This document shows positions 1 to 7,193 of a DNA stretch of 64,000 bases, in pieces. A model generated the notes under the pieces. The model saw only the letters and a program-made list of their open reading frames with translations. It made no database searches and had not been told where the DNA came from. The DNA is from Flavobacterium sp. Root420 (GTDB lineage: Bacteria > Bacteroidota > Bacteroidia > Flavobacteriales > Flavobacteriaceae): NCBI RefSeq assembly GCF_001427905.1, contig NZ_LMEF01000030.1, positions 186,001-250,000 of the forward strand, given 5' to 3'. The translations under genes were made by a program, and so were the position numbers. How positions within the stretch are numbered: the first letter of the stretch is position 1; each line of letters opens with the position of its first letter.

Positions 1-829
1 TTCCAGATAAAAATTCATATCCTAATCCAGCTTTGAAGGATTCGGTTATATTGTATCCAAAGTTAGCAGCGGCATTCCATGCGCTTACTTGTAAATCTGT
101 GCTTTTTCCTGTTTGTCCGTACAACCATAAATTACTGTCGATTTTGTCTGTTTTATAAGACAGATATGTTCCGAAAGTCTGCTTATAATCTACCAATAGT
201 TTAGCATCGGCATTAGCGTATTCATAACCTGTATTCAGCAACAATAAACTTGCTCCTAATTTATCAAAGGCAGTATGGTACCAGGCATATTGCAACGCTT
301 TGTAACTTGCTACCGTATAAGGAGTCTGAAGAATATTTTCAGCAGTTGAATTGTAAGCTCCTCCCAAATCTAATTTCTGTGTTTCAGAATGAAAAGAAAC
401 TGTTAATGCATCATGGCTTTGTGCCTGCTGTCCCCAGTCTTGCTCTCCCAGAATACGCTGATTATCGTATGACAGTACTTGGCGGCCCATTCTGGCACTC
501 CATTTTTCGGTAAAATCATATTGTGCCCAGGCTTCAAAAACAGCTACTCCATTTTTATCTGCTGTCGCCGTAGGTACAACATCTCCCCATGTTCTTGTGT
601 TCTGAAGGGTCAGTTTTACGGTTAACTGCTCTTGTTTGTAATTGAAGTTTAAACGAGAACGTTGTGAAATCTGAGAAGTTCCTTCCTGACCTTCGGGTAA
701 AAGTGTTTTGTAGCCGTTTCTGTATTCAAAACGAGGTCTAACTTGTAAATTTACATCTAATTCCTGCGCCTGAATTGAAGCGCTCATTCCTCCTAATACT
801 AATAAGATAAGTATTCTTAGTTTTTTCAT
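1..829 (-). CDS. Alginate-export-type outer-membrane porin (C-terminus beyond window)
   Basis: Partial gene running off the left edge; 276 codons are visible. The protein starts MKKLRILILLVLGGMSASIQ with a cleavable Sec signal ending around AQA-type residues, then alternating hydrophobic/polar beta-strands with the stretch FRY/FEYRNGYKTL and repeated GY.Y/WY strands typical of the alginate-export/OprD-like beta-barrel porins. In flavobacteria such porins often sit beside nitrate assimilation genes, so an outer-membrane route for nitrate/nitrite is a reasonable inference, not shown. Same strand as the nitrate block and 330 bp from narK, with its own TANNTTTG box at 853-860. The substrate cannot be told from sequence. 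Confidence 0.65.
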   Translation of the reverse strand, partial: MKKLRILILLVLGGMSASIQAQELDVNLQVRPRFEYRNGYKTLLPEGQEGTSQISQRSRLNFNYKQEQLTVKLTLQNTRTWGDVVPTATADKNGVAVFEAWAQYDFTEKWSARMGRQVLSYDNQRILGEQDWGQQAQSHDALTVSFHSETQKLDLGGAYNSTAENILQTPYTVASYKALQYAWYHTAFDKLGASLLLLNTGYEYANADAKLLVDYKQTFGTYLSYKTDKIDSNLWLYGQTGKSTDLQVSAWNAAANFGYNITESFKAGLGYEFLSG

Positions 830-852
830 TTTCCTTTTATTTTGATGAGCCA

Positions 853-860
853 CAAATTTA
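853..860 (-). promoter_or_regulatory. Putative porin promoter -7 box
   Basis: On the minus strand this reads TAAATTTG, matching the Bacteroidota TANNTTTG consensus, 24 bp before the porin start codon. No clear TTG box is seen about 20 bp upstream. A TGA-N6-TCA dyad at 885-896 lies near the expected -35/-45 position and resembles a CRP/FNR-type site; that reading is weak. Confidence 0.4.
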
Positions 861-1064
861 TAAGATTAATAGGGTTTTCTTAAATGATAAAAGTCATATT
901 TTTAAATTATTTTGAATTTAAAATAAGTGGAATTTTTTGTTGTTCAAAATGAGTAAGATACAGTGGGAGTACTTATTGTTTAATAATGACTTTTTAATCA
1001 AAAATAAAGAACAAACAAATGCTTGATAACCTTATTTGATTATTTAGCAGAGAATCAAAAATAC

Positions 1065-1100
1065 AAAAAGAGCTTTTGAAATCAATCAAAAGCTCTTTTT
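1065..1100 (-). terminator. Terminator downstream of narK
   Basis: Perfect 15-bp inverted repeat with arms AAAAAGAGCTTTTGA and TCAAAAGCTCTTTTT and a 6-nt loop. On the minus strand the right-hand arm is followed by a T run, so it would stop narK transcripts about 60 bp past the stop codon; the sequence could also act in the other direction. Confidence 0.8.
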
Positions 1101-1158
1101 AGCAGAGAAATTAGAACTATTTGGCTTTCGCCGAAATTAATTAACTATGAAAATTGAA

Positions 1159-2637
1159 TTATTGTCTGTCGATAACACGTGACAATACAGGCTGTTTTTC
1201 GTTCATTATTTTGGTGATGGTATAATGCATCCAAATCAGACAAATAACGGAAAATACCAAAATAAAAATCCATGAACTTGACCAGATTCCGGTTGCGGTC
1301 AGTAAGTATCCAAAGATAATCGGACCAAAGAAACCGCCCAAACCACCGATCATTCCCACCATTCCGCCAACAACACCAACTTCAGTTGGAAAATATTCCG
1401 GGATATGTTTGTAAACTGCCGCTTTTCCAATTCCCCAAGAGATTCCGATTAGAATAACCAAAACAAGAAAAACCCACATATTGGCATCGAATTTTATTAC
1501 AGTAATTCCTTTTGCCAGTAATTCTTTTTTCTTTACTGTTTGGTTTTGCTGAACAACCACTTGCTGCCAGGAAGTTCTGGTTGGAAAAATAGCATTTTCG
1601 CTTTCGTTTTCTTTCTTTTGAGCAACGGCAAAATCAGTATCGCCAACTTTAATTTTTTCGTTTGAAACTTCTGTTATTATTCCTTTTTTGCTGGCTAAAA
1701 CTCCAGGTCCGGTTGTCGTAATTTCCATTTTCGGAATCATTAATAAGGCACTTAAAATTACGGAAGAGCTTAAAACCCAATACATCACTTTTCTGGCGCC
1801 GAACTTATCAGACAAATAACCTCCAAAAGCCCTGATAACACCAGATGGCAAACTGAAAAGCGTTGCAAATAATCCACCCATCACTAAACTCGTTTGATAC
1901 ACGTTCATGAAATTGGGCAGTAACCATTGTGAGTAAGCTACAAAACATCCGAAAACTAAAAAGTAATAAGCTCCAAAACGCCAAACTCGGGCAGATTTAA
2001 GAGATTGAAGCATTTGAGAAACACTTTTTGTATTGTTTTCCATTTTCTTGTTTTTGGCAAAAATTAAAAAAGCAATTCCAATAACTACCAACGCTACACC
2101 ATAAATTACAGGAAGTATTTTCCAGCCATTTTGAGGATCTTCAATAGAAAAATGATTTAGTAATGAAGGCGCTAAAAAAGTAGTGATTGCGGCACCGGCA
2201 TTCCCCATTCCGAAGATTCCCAAAGCGCGTCCCTGCCATTCTTTTGGATACCAAATGGAAGTGTAGCCAATTCCGACTGCAAAACTGGTACCCACCATTC
2301 CGAATAAAAAACTTAGCAAAGCAAACGTTATAAAGCTATCTGCAAAAGGCAGTAAAAATAAAGGGATTGAACAGAGGAGAAGCAATAATGAGAAAACATA
2401 TTTTCCTCCAAACTTATCCGTAAGAATACCAATTGGTAAACGCATAATAGATCCTGTCAGAATCGGAATTCCAAGAAGCCATCCAACCTGAACAACGCTC
2501 CAGTGAAAGATACCATTATCAACTAAAAAGGTTACTAAAACTCCATTTAATGTCCAACAGGCAAAACACACAGTGAAAGCCAGGGTATTTAAGAATAAAA
2601 TTTTGTGTGATTGCGAGAGTGAGTTTGTATTTTTCAT
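1159..2637 (-). CDS. narK: Nitrate/nitrite MFS transporter (NarK family) with extra loop domain
   Basis: 492-residue major facilitator protein with 12 predicted membrane helices. Family features seen: the nitrate-signature helix GMGNAGAAIT near residues 143-152, a second glycine-rich signature GMIGGLGGFFGP near 425-437, and arginines R66 and R269 in the positions that bind substrate in NarK. It should exchange or import nitrate/nitrite across the inner membrane. Unusual is a hydrophilic insertion of about 84 residues (303-386) between helices 9 and 10, on the predicted periplasmic side, which makes the protein longer than simple NarK. It lies downstream of the NarL-like regulator and has its own possible promoter at 2657-2664. 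Confidence 0.92.
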   Translation of the reverse strand: MKNTNSLSQSHKILFLNTLAFTVCFACWTLNGVLVTFLVDNGIFHWSVVQVGWLLGIPILTGSIMRLPIGILTDKFGGKYVFSLLLLLCSIPLFLLPFADSFITFALLSFLFGMVGTSFAVGIGYTSIWYPKEWQGRALGIFGMGNAGAAITTFLAPSLLNHFSIEDPQNGWKILPVIYGVALVVIGIAFLIFAKNKKMENNTKSVSQMLQSLKSARVWRFGAYYFLVFGCFVAYSQWLLPNFMNVYQTSLVMGGLFATLFSLPSGVIRAFGGYLSDKFGARKVMYWVLSSSVILSALLMIPKMEITTTGPGVLASKKGIITEVSNEKIKVGDTDFAVAQKKENESENAIFPTRTSWQQVVVQQNQTVKKKELLAKGITVIKFDANMWVFLVLVILIGISWGIGKAAVYKHIPEYFPTEVGVVGGMVGMIGGLGGFFGPIIFGYLLTATGIWSSSWIFILVFSVICLIWMHYTITKIMNEKQPVLSRVIDRQ

Positions 2638-2656
2638 AGCACTTAATATTTTTTAA

Positions 2657-2664
2657 CAAAAATA
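2657..2664 (-). promoter_or_regulatory. Putative narK -7 box
   Basis: Reads TATTTTTG on the minus strand (TANNTTTG) and lies 20 bp before the narK start. A possible activator site (TACGTA palindrome, 2711-2731) is about 50-70 bp further upstream. Confidence 0.4.
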
Positions 2665-2681
2665 AGTACTATAACGTAGTT

Positions 2682-2705
2682 AAAAACTGCGAAAACGCAG
2701 TTTTT
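2682..2705 (-). terminator. Hairpin between response regulator and narK
   Basis: Perfect 10-bp stem, arms AAAAACTGCG and CGCAGTTTTT with an AAAA/TTTT loop. On the minus strand it ends in a T run 30-50 bp after the response-regulator stop codon, so it can terminate or attenuate read-through into narK. Confidence 0.7.
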
Positions 2706-2710
2706 GAAAA

Positions 2711-2731
2711 ATAATTACGTAATTATACGTA
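2711..2731. promoter_or_regulatory. TACGTA palindromes upstream of narK
   Basis: A 16-bp perfect palindrome ATAATTACGTAATTAT (2711-2726) overlaps a second TACGTA core (2726-2731). The same core recurs in other control regions of the nitrate block, so it is a candidate binding site for the local regulator. This is inference from recurrence. Confidence 0.4.
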
Positions 2732-2736
2732 GTTTT

Positions 2737-3396
2737 TTATAATAAAGAATACTCAGTCGCTTTATTCGAAAGTTCCATTAAGTTTTTAACTTTCAGTTTC
2801 TTCATCAGGTTAAAACGATGTACTTCCGCAGTTCGTTTACTGATATCAAGGGCTTCGGCAATTTCTTTATTTCCTTTTCCGGATAATAAAAGTGTCAGGA
2901 TTTCTTTTTCTCTTTTGGTAATCATCATTTCTTCACCTAAATTTTGTTTAGGTTCTAATGAAGTCGAAGAGCTTGTTAGTTGTCCAATAAGTATAGAAGA
3001 AATGTCTCCGCTAAAATATTTTCCACCTGCCGCTACTGTGTGAAGGGCTTTTAGAAATTCTTCTTTGCTTGAACCTTTCAATAAATAACCATCGGCTCCT
3101 GCTTTTATTGATTTCAATACGTATTCTTCAGATTCGTGCATTGAAAGCATAATGATTTTTACATCATTATTATCGCTTCTAAGTTTTTCTACTACCTCAA
3201 TACCAGTTAAGTTTGGCATACGAATATCTACTATAAGTAAATCTGGTTTACTGTCAGCAACCACTTCGAGAGCATCGGCACCATCAATAGCTTCGCCTAC
3301 AACCTCAATGTTTGCTTCGTTTTCCAGTAAAGATTTTATTCCATCTCTTACAAATACATGATCATCAGCTAGAACAACTCGAATAGTAGCACTCAT
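2737..3396 (-). CDS. NarL/FixJ-type response regulator
   Basis: 219 residues. Receiver domain at about 5-120 with the acidic pair DD at 11-12, phospho-acceptor D57 in LIVDIRMPN, and a conserved lysine near 108; LuxR-type helix-turn-helix at about 155-215 with the signature LSGKGNKEIAEALDISKRT. Only this and the NarX-like kinase form a two-component pair in the block, so it probably controls nitrate-dependent expression of narK and nirBD. It lies 575 bp downstream of the kinase gene, separated by repeat DNA, and has an inverted TACGTA repeat just upstream (3424-3464) that may be an autoregulatory site. Confidence 0.9.
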   Translation of the reverse strand: MSATIRVVLADDHVFVRDGIKSLLENEANIEVVGEAIDGADALEVVADSKPDLLIVDIRMPNLTGIEVVEKLRSDNNDVKIIMLSMHESEEYVLKSIKAGADGYLLKGSSKEEFLKALHTVAAGGKYFSGDISSILIGQLTSSSTSLEPKQNLGEEMMITKREKEILTLLLSGKGNKEIAEALDISKRTAEVHRFNLMKKLKVKNLMELSNKATEYSLL

Positions 3397-3423
3397 ATTT
3401 TACTTAATTTTGATTCTGAATTT

Positions 3424-3464
3424 TTACGTATATTCATCTATAAAGAAGATGCTAATATACGTAA
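3424..3464. promoter_or_regulatory. Inverted repeat with TACGTA cores upstream of the response regulator
   Basis: Eleven-bp arms TTACGTATATT and AATATACGTAA, with an inner CATCT/AGATG pair, located 28-68 bp before the regulator start codon. Position and symmetry suggest an operator. The regulator itself is the obvious but unproven ligand. Confidence 0.45.
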
Positions 3465-3480
3465 TTTTTTAAATTTGTGA

Positions 3481-3972
3481 ATGTGTCAATTAGATAATTA
3501 GATAATTTGTCAATTAGAAAATGTGCCAATTAGAAAATGTGCCAATTAGGAAATTAGATAATTAGAATGTGAGAATTCGATAATATGAAAATAACCTTGT
3601 TAACCCGTTATTTTTTGTGCAATCTTGTCATCTCGACGAAGGAGAGATCACACTAGTAACTCGACAAAGATTGGCAACTTTGTTGCGGAGCTACTTGCAG
3701 GGATTTACTTCGTCTGTTCGCTATGGCTCGGGTCTCCTTCGTAAATGACAAACAAGACGGAAATATTCTTATGAAAATGACTGGTCTAGCCCCGATAGAA
3801 GTGGAAATCCTTTTGTGGCGGGGTTCGCCACAAAAGATTGAAACGGATAGCGGGATTAGCTCCTGAAAAAAAGATTTGGTTTTATCATAGAAATCGAAAT
3901 GACAAGTTTGTGTGATTGAAAGTATAAAATGGCAAATTATCTAATTATCAAATTTTCTAATTGACACATTGT
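3481..3972. repeat. Nested intergenic repeat cluster
   Basis: Noncoding. The left part (3481-3575) has short tandem units of the form GTGCCAATTAGAAAAT and ATTAGATAATTAGATAAT; the right end (about 3930-3972) carries the inverted complement, so the cluster is bounded by an inverted repeat. Nested inside are two further palindromic units: 3624-3753 (TTGTCAT...GACGAAGGAGA versus TCTCCTTCG...ATGACAA) and 3787-3866. No ORF is supported here. It separates the kinase and regulator genes. Confidence 0.75.
3787..3866. repeat. Dispersed palindromic repeat, AGCCCCGATA family, copy 1
   Basis: Begins TAGCCCCGATAGAAG, has a central hairpin CTTTTGTGGCG/CGCCACAAAAG and ends GGATAGCGGGATTAGCTCCT. A second copy in opposite orientation is at 10785-10874. 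Confidence 0.75.
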
Positions 3973-5777
3973 CAAATCGGAATATTAAAAGTAATCCTCG
4001 TTCCTTCACCCGGAATTGATTTGAAGAAAACACGTCCGTTGATATATTGAATTCTTTCTTTCATAAACAACATTCCCATTCCGGATTCGCTGTTTCTTTT
4101 TTTATCGACAGCGGCCACATCAAAACCTTTACCATTGTCATCTACAATAATACTTAATAGGGTATTGCTGTGTGAAAGCTGCACTATAATATGTGAAGAT
4201 TCAGCGTATTTTATGGCATTATTGATTGCTTCCTGGGTAAGACGATAAATATTTATTTCGATTAGAGAATCCAAACGCTGACTAAAATCGGTTTTATTGT
4301 AAAACAGAATTTCTTTTCCGGTTAATTTGGATAGTTCCTGTGTCAATTTTGCTAAAGATGAAACGATACCGTGATCACTTAATTCCGGTGGCATCAGGTT
4401 GAAAGTTGCCGTACGAACTCCTTTGATAATATCTAGTGACAGTTTCTTTAGATATTCAATTTTTTGAGCAGCTTTTTCTTTGTCATCCAGATTGATGCTT
4501 TCTAAACTAAATTTTAATCCGGTAAGCATTTGGCCAATTCCATCGTGAATTTCTTTTGCAATTCGATTTTGTTCGTTTTCCTGATTCTCAACAATTTTAC
4601 TCGAAATAACCTTTTGCTGATTGATTTTTTCCGTGCTGTTTTCAATATTCAAACGTTCGACTTCGCGCTGCGCTTTTTTGCGTTCGGTAATGTTGAAACA
4701 AACAATTAAAAGTTCCAGTTCGTCTTTTTTAATGGTAACAGGAACCATTGATAAATCAAGCCAAATTGTCTGATCTTCTTTGTTTATGATTTTAATTTCG
4801 CCTTGCCAGCCACTACGTTGTTTCTCAAAAATGATTCGGTCAATATTTAATTGCTCTTTTTCATCAGTGGTTAAAACTTCAGAGAATTTTTTGTTAGAGG
4901 AAAATTTCGTGTAATTTAAAAGTTTGGCAAATTTTTCTCCAATATGAATAATCGAACCATCAGGAGCAATACGGCAATAGAGCAACGTATTTTCCATTGC
5001 ATAATTGAGCGATTTTAATTCTTTTACGGAGTTTTCCTTTATTTCACTGATAATCTCAGTATCGTATGCGAGTTTTAACGCTTTCTTTTCAGAAGATAAA
5101 AGTTTGGCAATAAGTCTCTCGATTTTTTTATTGGTTGGTTTGAAGATAAAGAAAAACTCCAACAGTAAAACGAATAGGGTAAAGGCAAAAATCCAATATT
5201 CTGTTCTGCGCTGTTCCGTAACTTTTTCGTGTGCTTCAAGATCGTACTGACTTACAATCTGATTCATTTTCGAAAGAAAAACACCTTCGTTTTTTAGAAT
5301 AATCGAAACCAGTTTTTGATTATCTGCGGCTTTGTTTTTCTGCTCTAAATTTAGCAGAAACAAATCGGTGGTTTTTACAATACTATTGAAGCTTGGTTTT
5401 ATTTCAAGGTAAAATTTATCCAGAGTCTCGCTTTTTTCTTTTGGAAAAGCCAGACTGTCACTTCCGTTCTCGAGTGAATTCTGATTGTTTTTCCAAAGTG
5501 ATAAAACATTTTTTAGATGGGAAATCTGTTTTTGAGAAGTAGTGTCAGAAACATAATGTAAAATCAGAACTTCTTTGACAATTTTCTGACTCAGCATTCT
5601 TTGCTTCCCTGAAATATTGATGATTTTAGAATCGCTAAATTGTTGTTTTAAATTATATTGAACTAAAACCTGACTTAAAATGATGGTTACAGCAATAGTC
5701 CAGAGTGCAAAAAAATACAGACGGCGTAAATTTTTGAAAGTAATTTTATCTGCAGCTTCCTGATTGCTTTTCTTCAT
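3972..5777 (-). CDS. NarX-like sensor histidine kinase
   Basis: 601 residues. Order of parts: membrane helix at about 19-43; periplasmic four-helix sensor with the PilJ/NarX-like motif ISGKQRMLSQKIVKE near 57-71; second helix at about 195-213; PAS domain at about 255-370; HisKA_3 dimerisation domain with the phospho-acceptor histidine in KEIHDGIGQ near residue 409; HATPase domain with N-box EAINNAIKYA and G-boxes DDNGKGF and SGMGM. The sensor motif is that of nitrate/nitrite sensors, so nitrate sensing is likely. Starts 15 bp after the DUF4202 gene, so the two are probably cotranscribed; the partner regulator follows across a repeat spacer. Confidence 0.9.
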   Translation of the reverse strand: MKKSNQEAADKITFKNLRRLYFFALWTIAVTIILSQVLVQYNLKQQFSDSKIINISGKQRMLSQKIVKEVLILHYVSDTTSQKQISHLKNVLSLWKNNQNSLENGSDSLAFPKEKSETLDKFYLEIKPSFNSIVKTTDLFLLNLEQKNKAADNQKLVSIILKNEGVFLSKMNQIVSQYDLEAHEKVTEQRRTEYWIFAFTLFVLLLEFFFIFKPTNKKIERLIAKLLSSEKKALKLAYDTEIISEIKENSVKELKSLNYAMENTLLYCRIAPDGSIIHIGEKFAKLLNYTKFSSNKKFSEVLTTDEKEQLNIDRIIFEKQRSGWQGEIKIINKEDQTIWLDLSMVPVTIKKDELELLIVCFNITERKKAQREVERLNIENSTEKINQQKVISSKIVENQENEQNRIAKEIHDGIGQMLTGLKFSLESINLDDKEKAAQKIEYLKKLSLDIIKGVRTATFNLMPPELSDHGIVSSLAKLTQELSKLTGKEILFYNKTDFSQRLDSLIEINIYRLTQEAINNAIKYAESSHIIVQLSHSNTLLSIIVDDNGKGFDVAAVDKKRNSESGMGMLFMKERIQYINGRVFFKSIPGEGTRITFNIPI

Positions 5778-5792
5778 AATAAAAAAATCAGA

Positions 5793-6377
5793 TTACAATC
5801 CTAAAGATGCTTTTATCAAGTTTAGATTTTCTTCAGAATAGTTGATTTTTAAGGCTTCCTGATGTCCTTTGTCTGACATTTTATCCCAGGTTTTTTTGAT
5901 GATATTCTTTAGTTTTTCCTCATCATGTTTGTGTACAAAAGGATCTAAATAATATTCTAAAAATACCAAACAAATAACATCTTCAAGCAATTGCGTTTCG
6001 GCATCTTTTTTAAGTAGTTTTTTCTCGATTAAAAAAGAAACCCGGTCAATAAAATCTTCTTTATAGCCTGCTTTTTCTAAGATTTCGGCAGTAAGTTTAG
6101 CGTGAAATTTTTTCAATTCTTCTCTCCATCTCAAATACCCCACACGATCCATTGGGTACGATTCTCGAGCGACTTTCCATCGACAAATGTGTTGTGCTTT
6201 TGAAGCAATCTGAACTTCTTCCGAAGCTTCAGGCTCAAATTGCATCAGCCTCTCGTACATCCTGTTTGAATAAAGTAACTCTTTAGGGTATTCGTTGTTT
6301 TGGTCGATTTCGATATTTGGATCCTGAGCGTTTTCGGCATCAATCCATTCACTTGCTTTTTGAAAAGGTGTATTCAT
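5793..6377 (-). CDS. DUF4202 family protein
   Basis: 194 residues, soluble, no signal peptide. Recognised as DUF4202 from the N-terminal FQKASEWIDAENAQDPN pattern, the central HICRW...YPMDRVGYLRWR segment and the C-terminal HKHDEEK. The function is unknown; the family is regularly found beside nitrite reductase genes, as here, which suggests a supporting role in nitrogen oxide metabolism. Conserved His and acidic residues (HICRW, LEDVICLVFLEYYL, HKHDEE) recall HD-type metal-binding helices but this is only suggestive. It is the first gene of a likely unit with the sensor kinase and has a promoter with an embedded TACGTA. Confidence 0.8.
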   Translation of the reverse strand: MNTPFQKASEWIDAENAQDPNIEIDQNNEYPKELLYSNRMYERLMQFEPEASEEVQIASKAQHICRWKVARESYPMDRVGYLRWREELKKFHAKLTAEILEKAGYKEDFIDRVSFLIEKKLLKKDAETQLLEDVICLVFLEYYLDPFVHKHDEEKLKNIIKKTWDKMSDKGHQEALKINYSEENLNLIKASLGL

Positions 6378-6397
6378 TTTGGCTAATTAATAGATTT

Positions 6398-6409
6398 CAA
6401 ATATACGTA
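6398..6409 (-). promoter_or_regulatory. Putative DUF4202/kinase promoter with TACGTA
   Basis: On the minus strand 6398-6405 reads TATATTTG (TANNTTTG) 21 bp before the start codon. The first two bases of the box overlap a TACGTA core at 6404-6409, an arrangement similar to the nirB promoter. Confidence 0.45.
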
Positions 6410-6421
6410 AATAAGTATAAA

Positions 6422-6523
6422 AGTCGAAAGTCGAAAGTTGAAAGTCGAAAGTGAGATGAAAGAAGCAAGAAGCAAGATTTGAAATACTTTATCGTCTTTC
6501 TTCTTGTTTCTTGCCTCTTAAAA
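6422..6523. repeat. Tandem heptamers and inverted repeat downstream of nirD
   Basis: Four tandem copies of a 7-bp unit GTCGAAA (one GTTGAAA) at 6422-6452, followed by GAAGCAAGAAGCAAG and its inverted counterpart CTTCTTGTTTCTTGC ending near 6523, just after the nirD stop. The inverted part may fold and terminate nirD transcripts. Confidence 0.6.
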
Positions 6524-6525
6524 GT

Positions 6526-6906
6526 CTAGTCTACAAAACCAACAAACACTTCGTCCTCAATCACTCTAATTGGATACGTTGCAATTTTTAAATCGTCATC
6601 TCCATTTAAGTTTGAACCATCAACCAATGAAAAAGTTTTTTTATGCATCGGACATGCAATTTTCGGAATATCATCTGCAGATCCAGTCATTCCTCTGGCT
6701 AAAACCATTTCCATTTTATGTGGACAGGCATTTTGACAAGCGTACCATTCGTTGCGGCGTGTAAAATTGAAAATCGCAATTTGTTTGTTTTTGTATTTGA
6801 TACAGCCTCCGCGGTTGGTCGGAAAATCTTCTACTTTTCCAGCTTTGAACCAAATTGTAGCATCGTTTGGATGTACTGTTTCGTATTGACTTAAGATTTC
6901 TTCCAT
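6526..6906 (-). CDS. nirD: Nitrite reductase (NADH) small subunit, Rieske-type
   Basis: 126 residues, the usual length for NirD. It keeps a full Rieske [2Fe-2S] ligand set, CPH in NACPHKMEM and CxxH in ACPMHKKTF, whereas some NirD proteins have lost these ligands. With NirB it would form the cytoplasmic enzyme that reduces nitrite to ammonium with NAD(P)H. It lies 287 bp downstream of nirB on the same strand; the spacer is an inverted-repeat element, so cotranscription is likely but not certain. Confidence 0.9.
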   Translation of the reverse strand: MEEILSQYETVHPNDATIWFKAGKVEDFPTNRGGCIKYKNKQIAIFNFTRRNEWYACQNACPHKMEMVLARGMTGSADDIPKIACPMHKKTFSLVDGSNLNGDDDLKIATYPIRVIEDEVFVGFVD

Positions 6907-7032
6907 TTGAGTAAATTTTTGTTTCTGTTTCTTATCCCTCTTTTTACAATCAAGAGAGTTTGATGGCGCAGTAAAAAAGAGGGTAAGAGGACAGCAAACG
7001 TTTGTGATATTTTTTTTCTTTTTTTGGAGCTG

Positions 7033-7180
7033 TTTTTAAACACATAGAAAACATAGTTTTTTGTTTTATCGAAAAAGGATTTTAAAAAGAAACTAGTTTC
7101 TCACACATAGCTATGTGTTTATATGTAAGTAAAACGTCTCCTTTGTACTTTTAAAATCTATGTTTCTATGTGTTTAAAAT
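7033..7180. repeat. Inverted-repeat element between nirB and nirD
   Basis: Arms TTTTTAAACACATAGAAAAC (7033 on) and CTATGTTTCTATGTGTTTAA (7158 on) face each other. A perfect 16-bp palindrome ACACATAGCTATGTGT sits at 7103-7118. It looks like a small non-autonomous palindromic element or processing hairpin. No gene is present. Confidence 0.65.
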
Positions 7181-7193
7181 TATTTATAAAGTT

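Larger units (their letters stand above)
830..1158. other. Intergenic region, porin to narK
   Basis: About 330 bp without a gene. It holds the porin promoter at its left end and the narK terminator hairpin at 1065-1100. Nothing else is recognisable. Confidence 0.6.

Noticed and set aside
250..513. 87-residue plus-strand reading frame
   Set aside because: Lies antisense within the porin gene; composition and lack of a promoter or motif indicate a shadow frame.
3481..3575. Short spaced repeats considered as a CRISPR array
   Set aside because: Units are about 14-24 bp, imperfect and contiguous, without unique spacers of regular length; no cas genes nearby.
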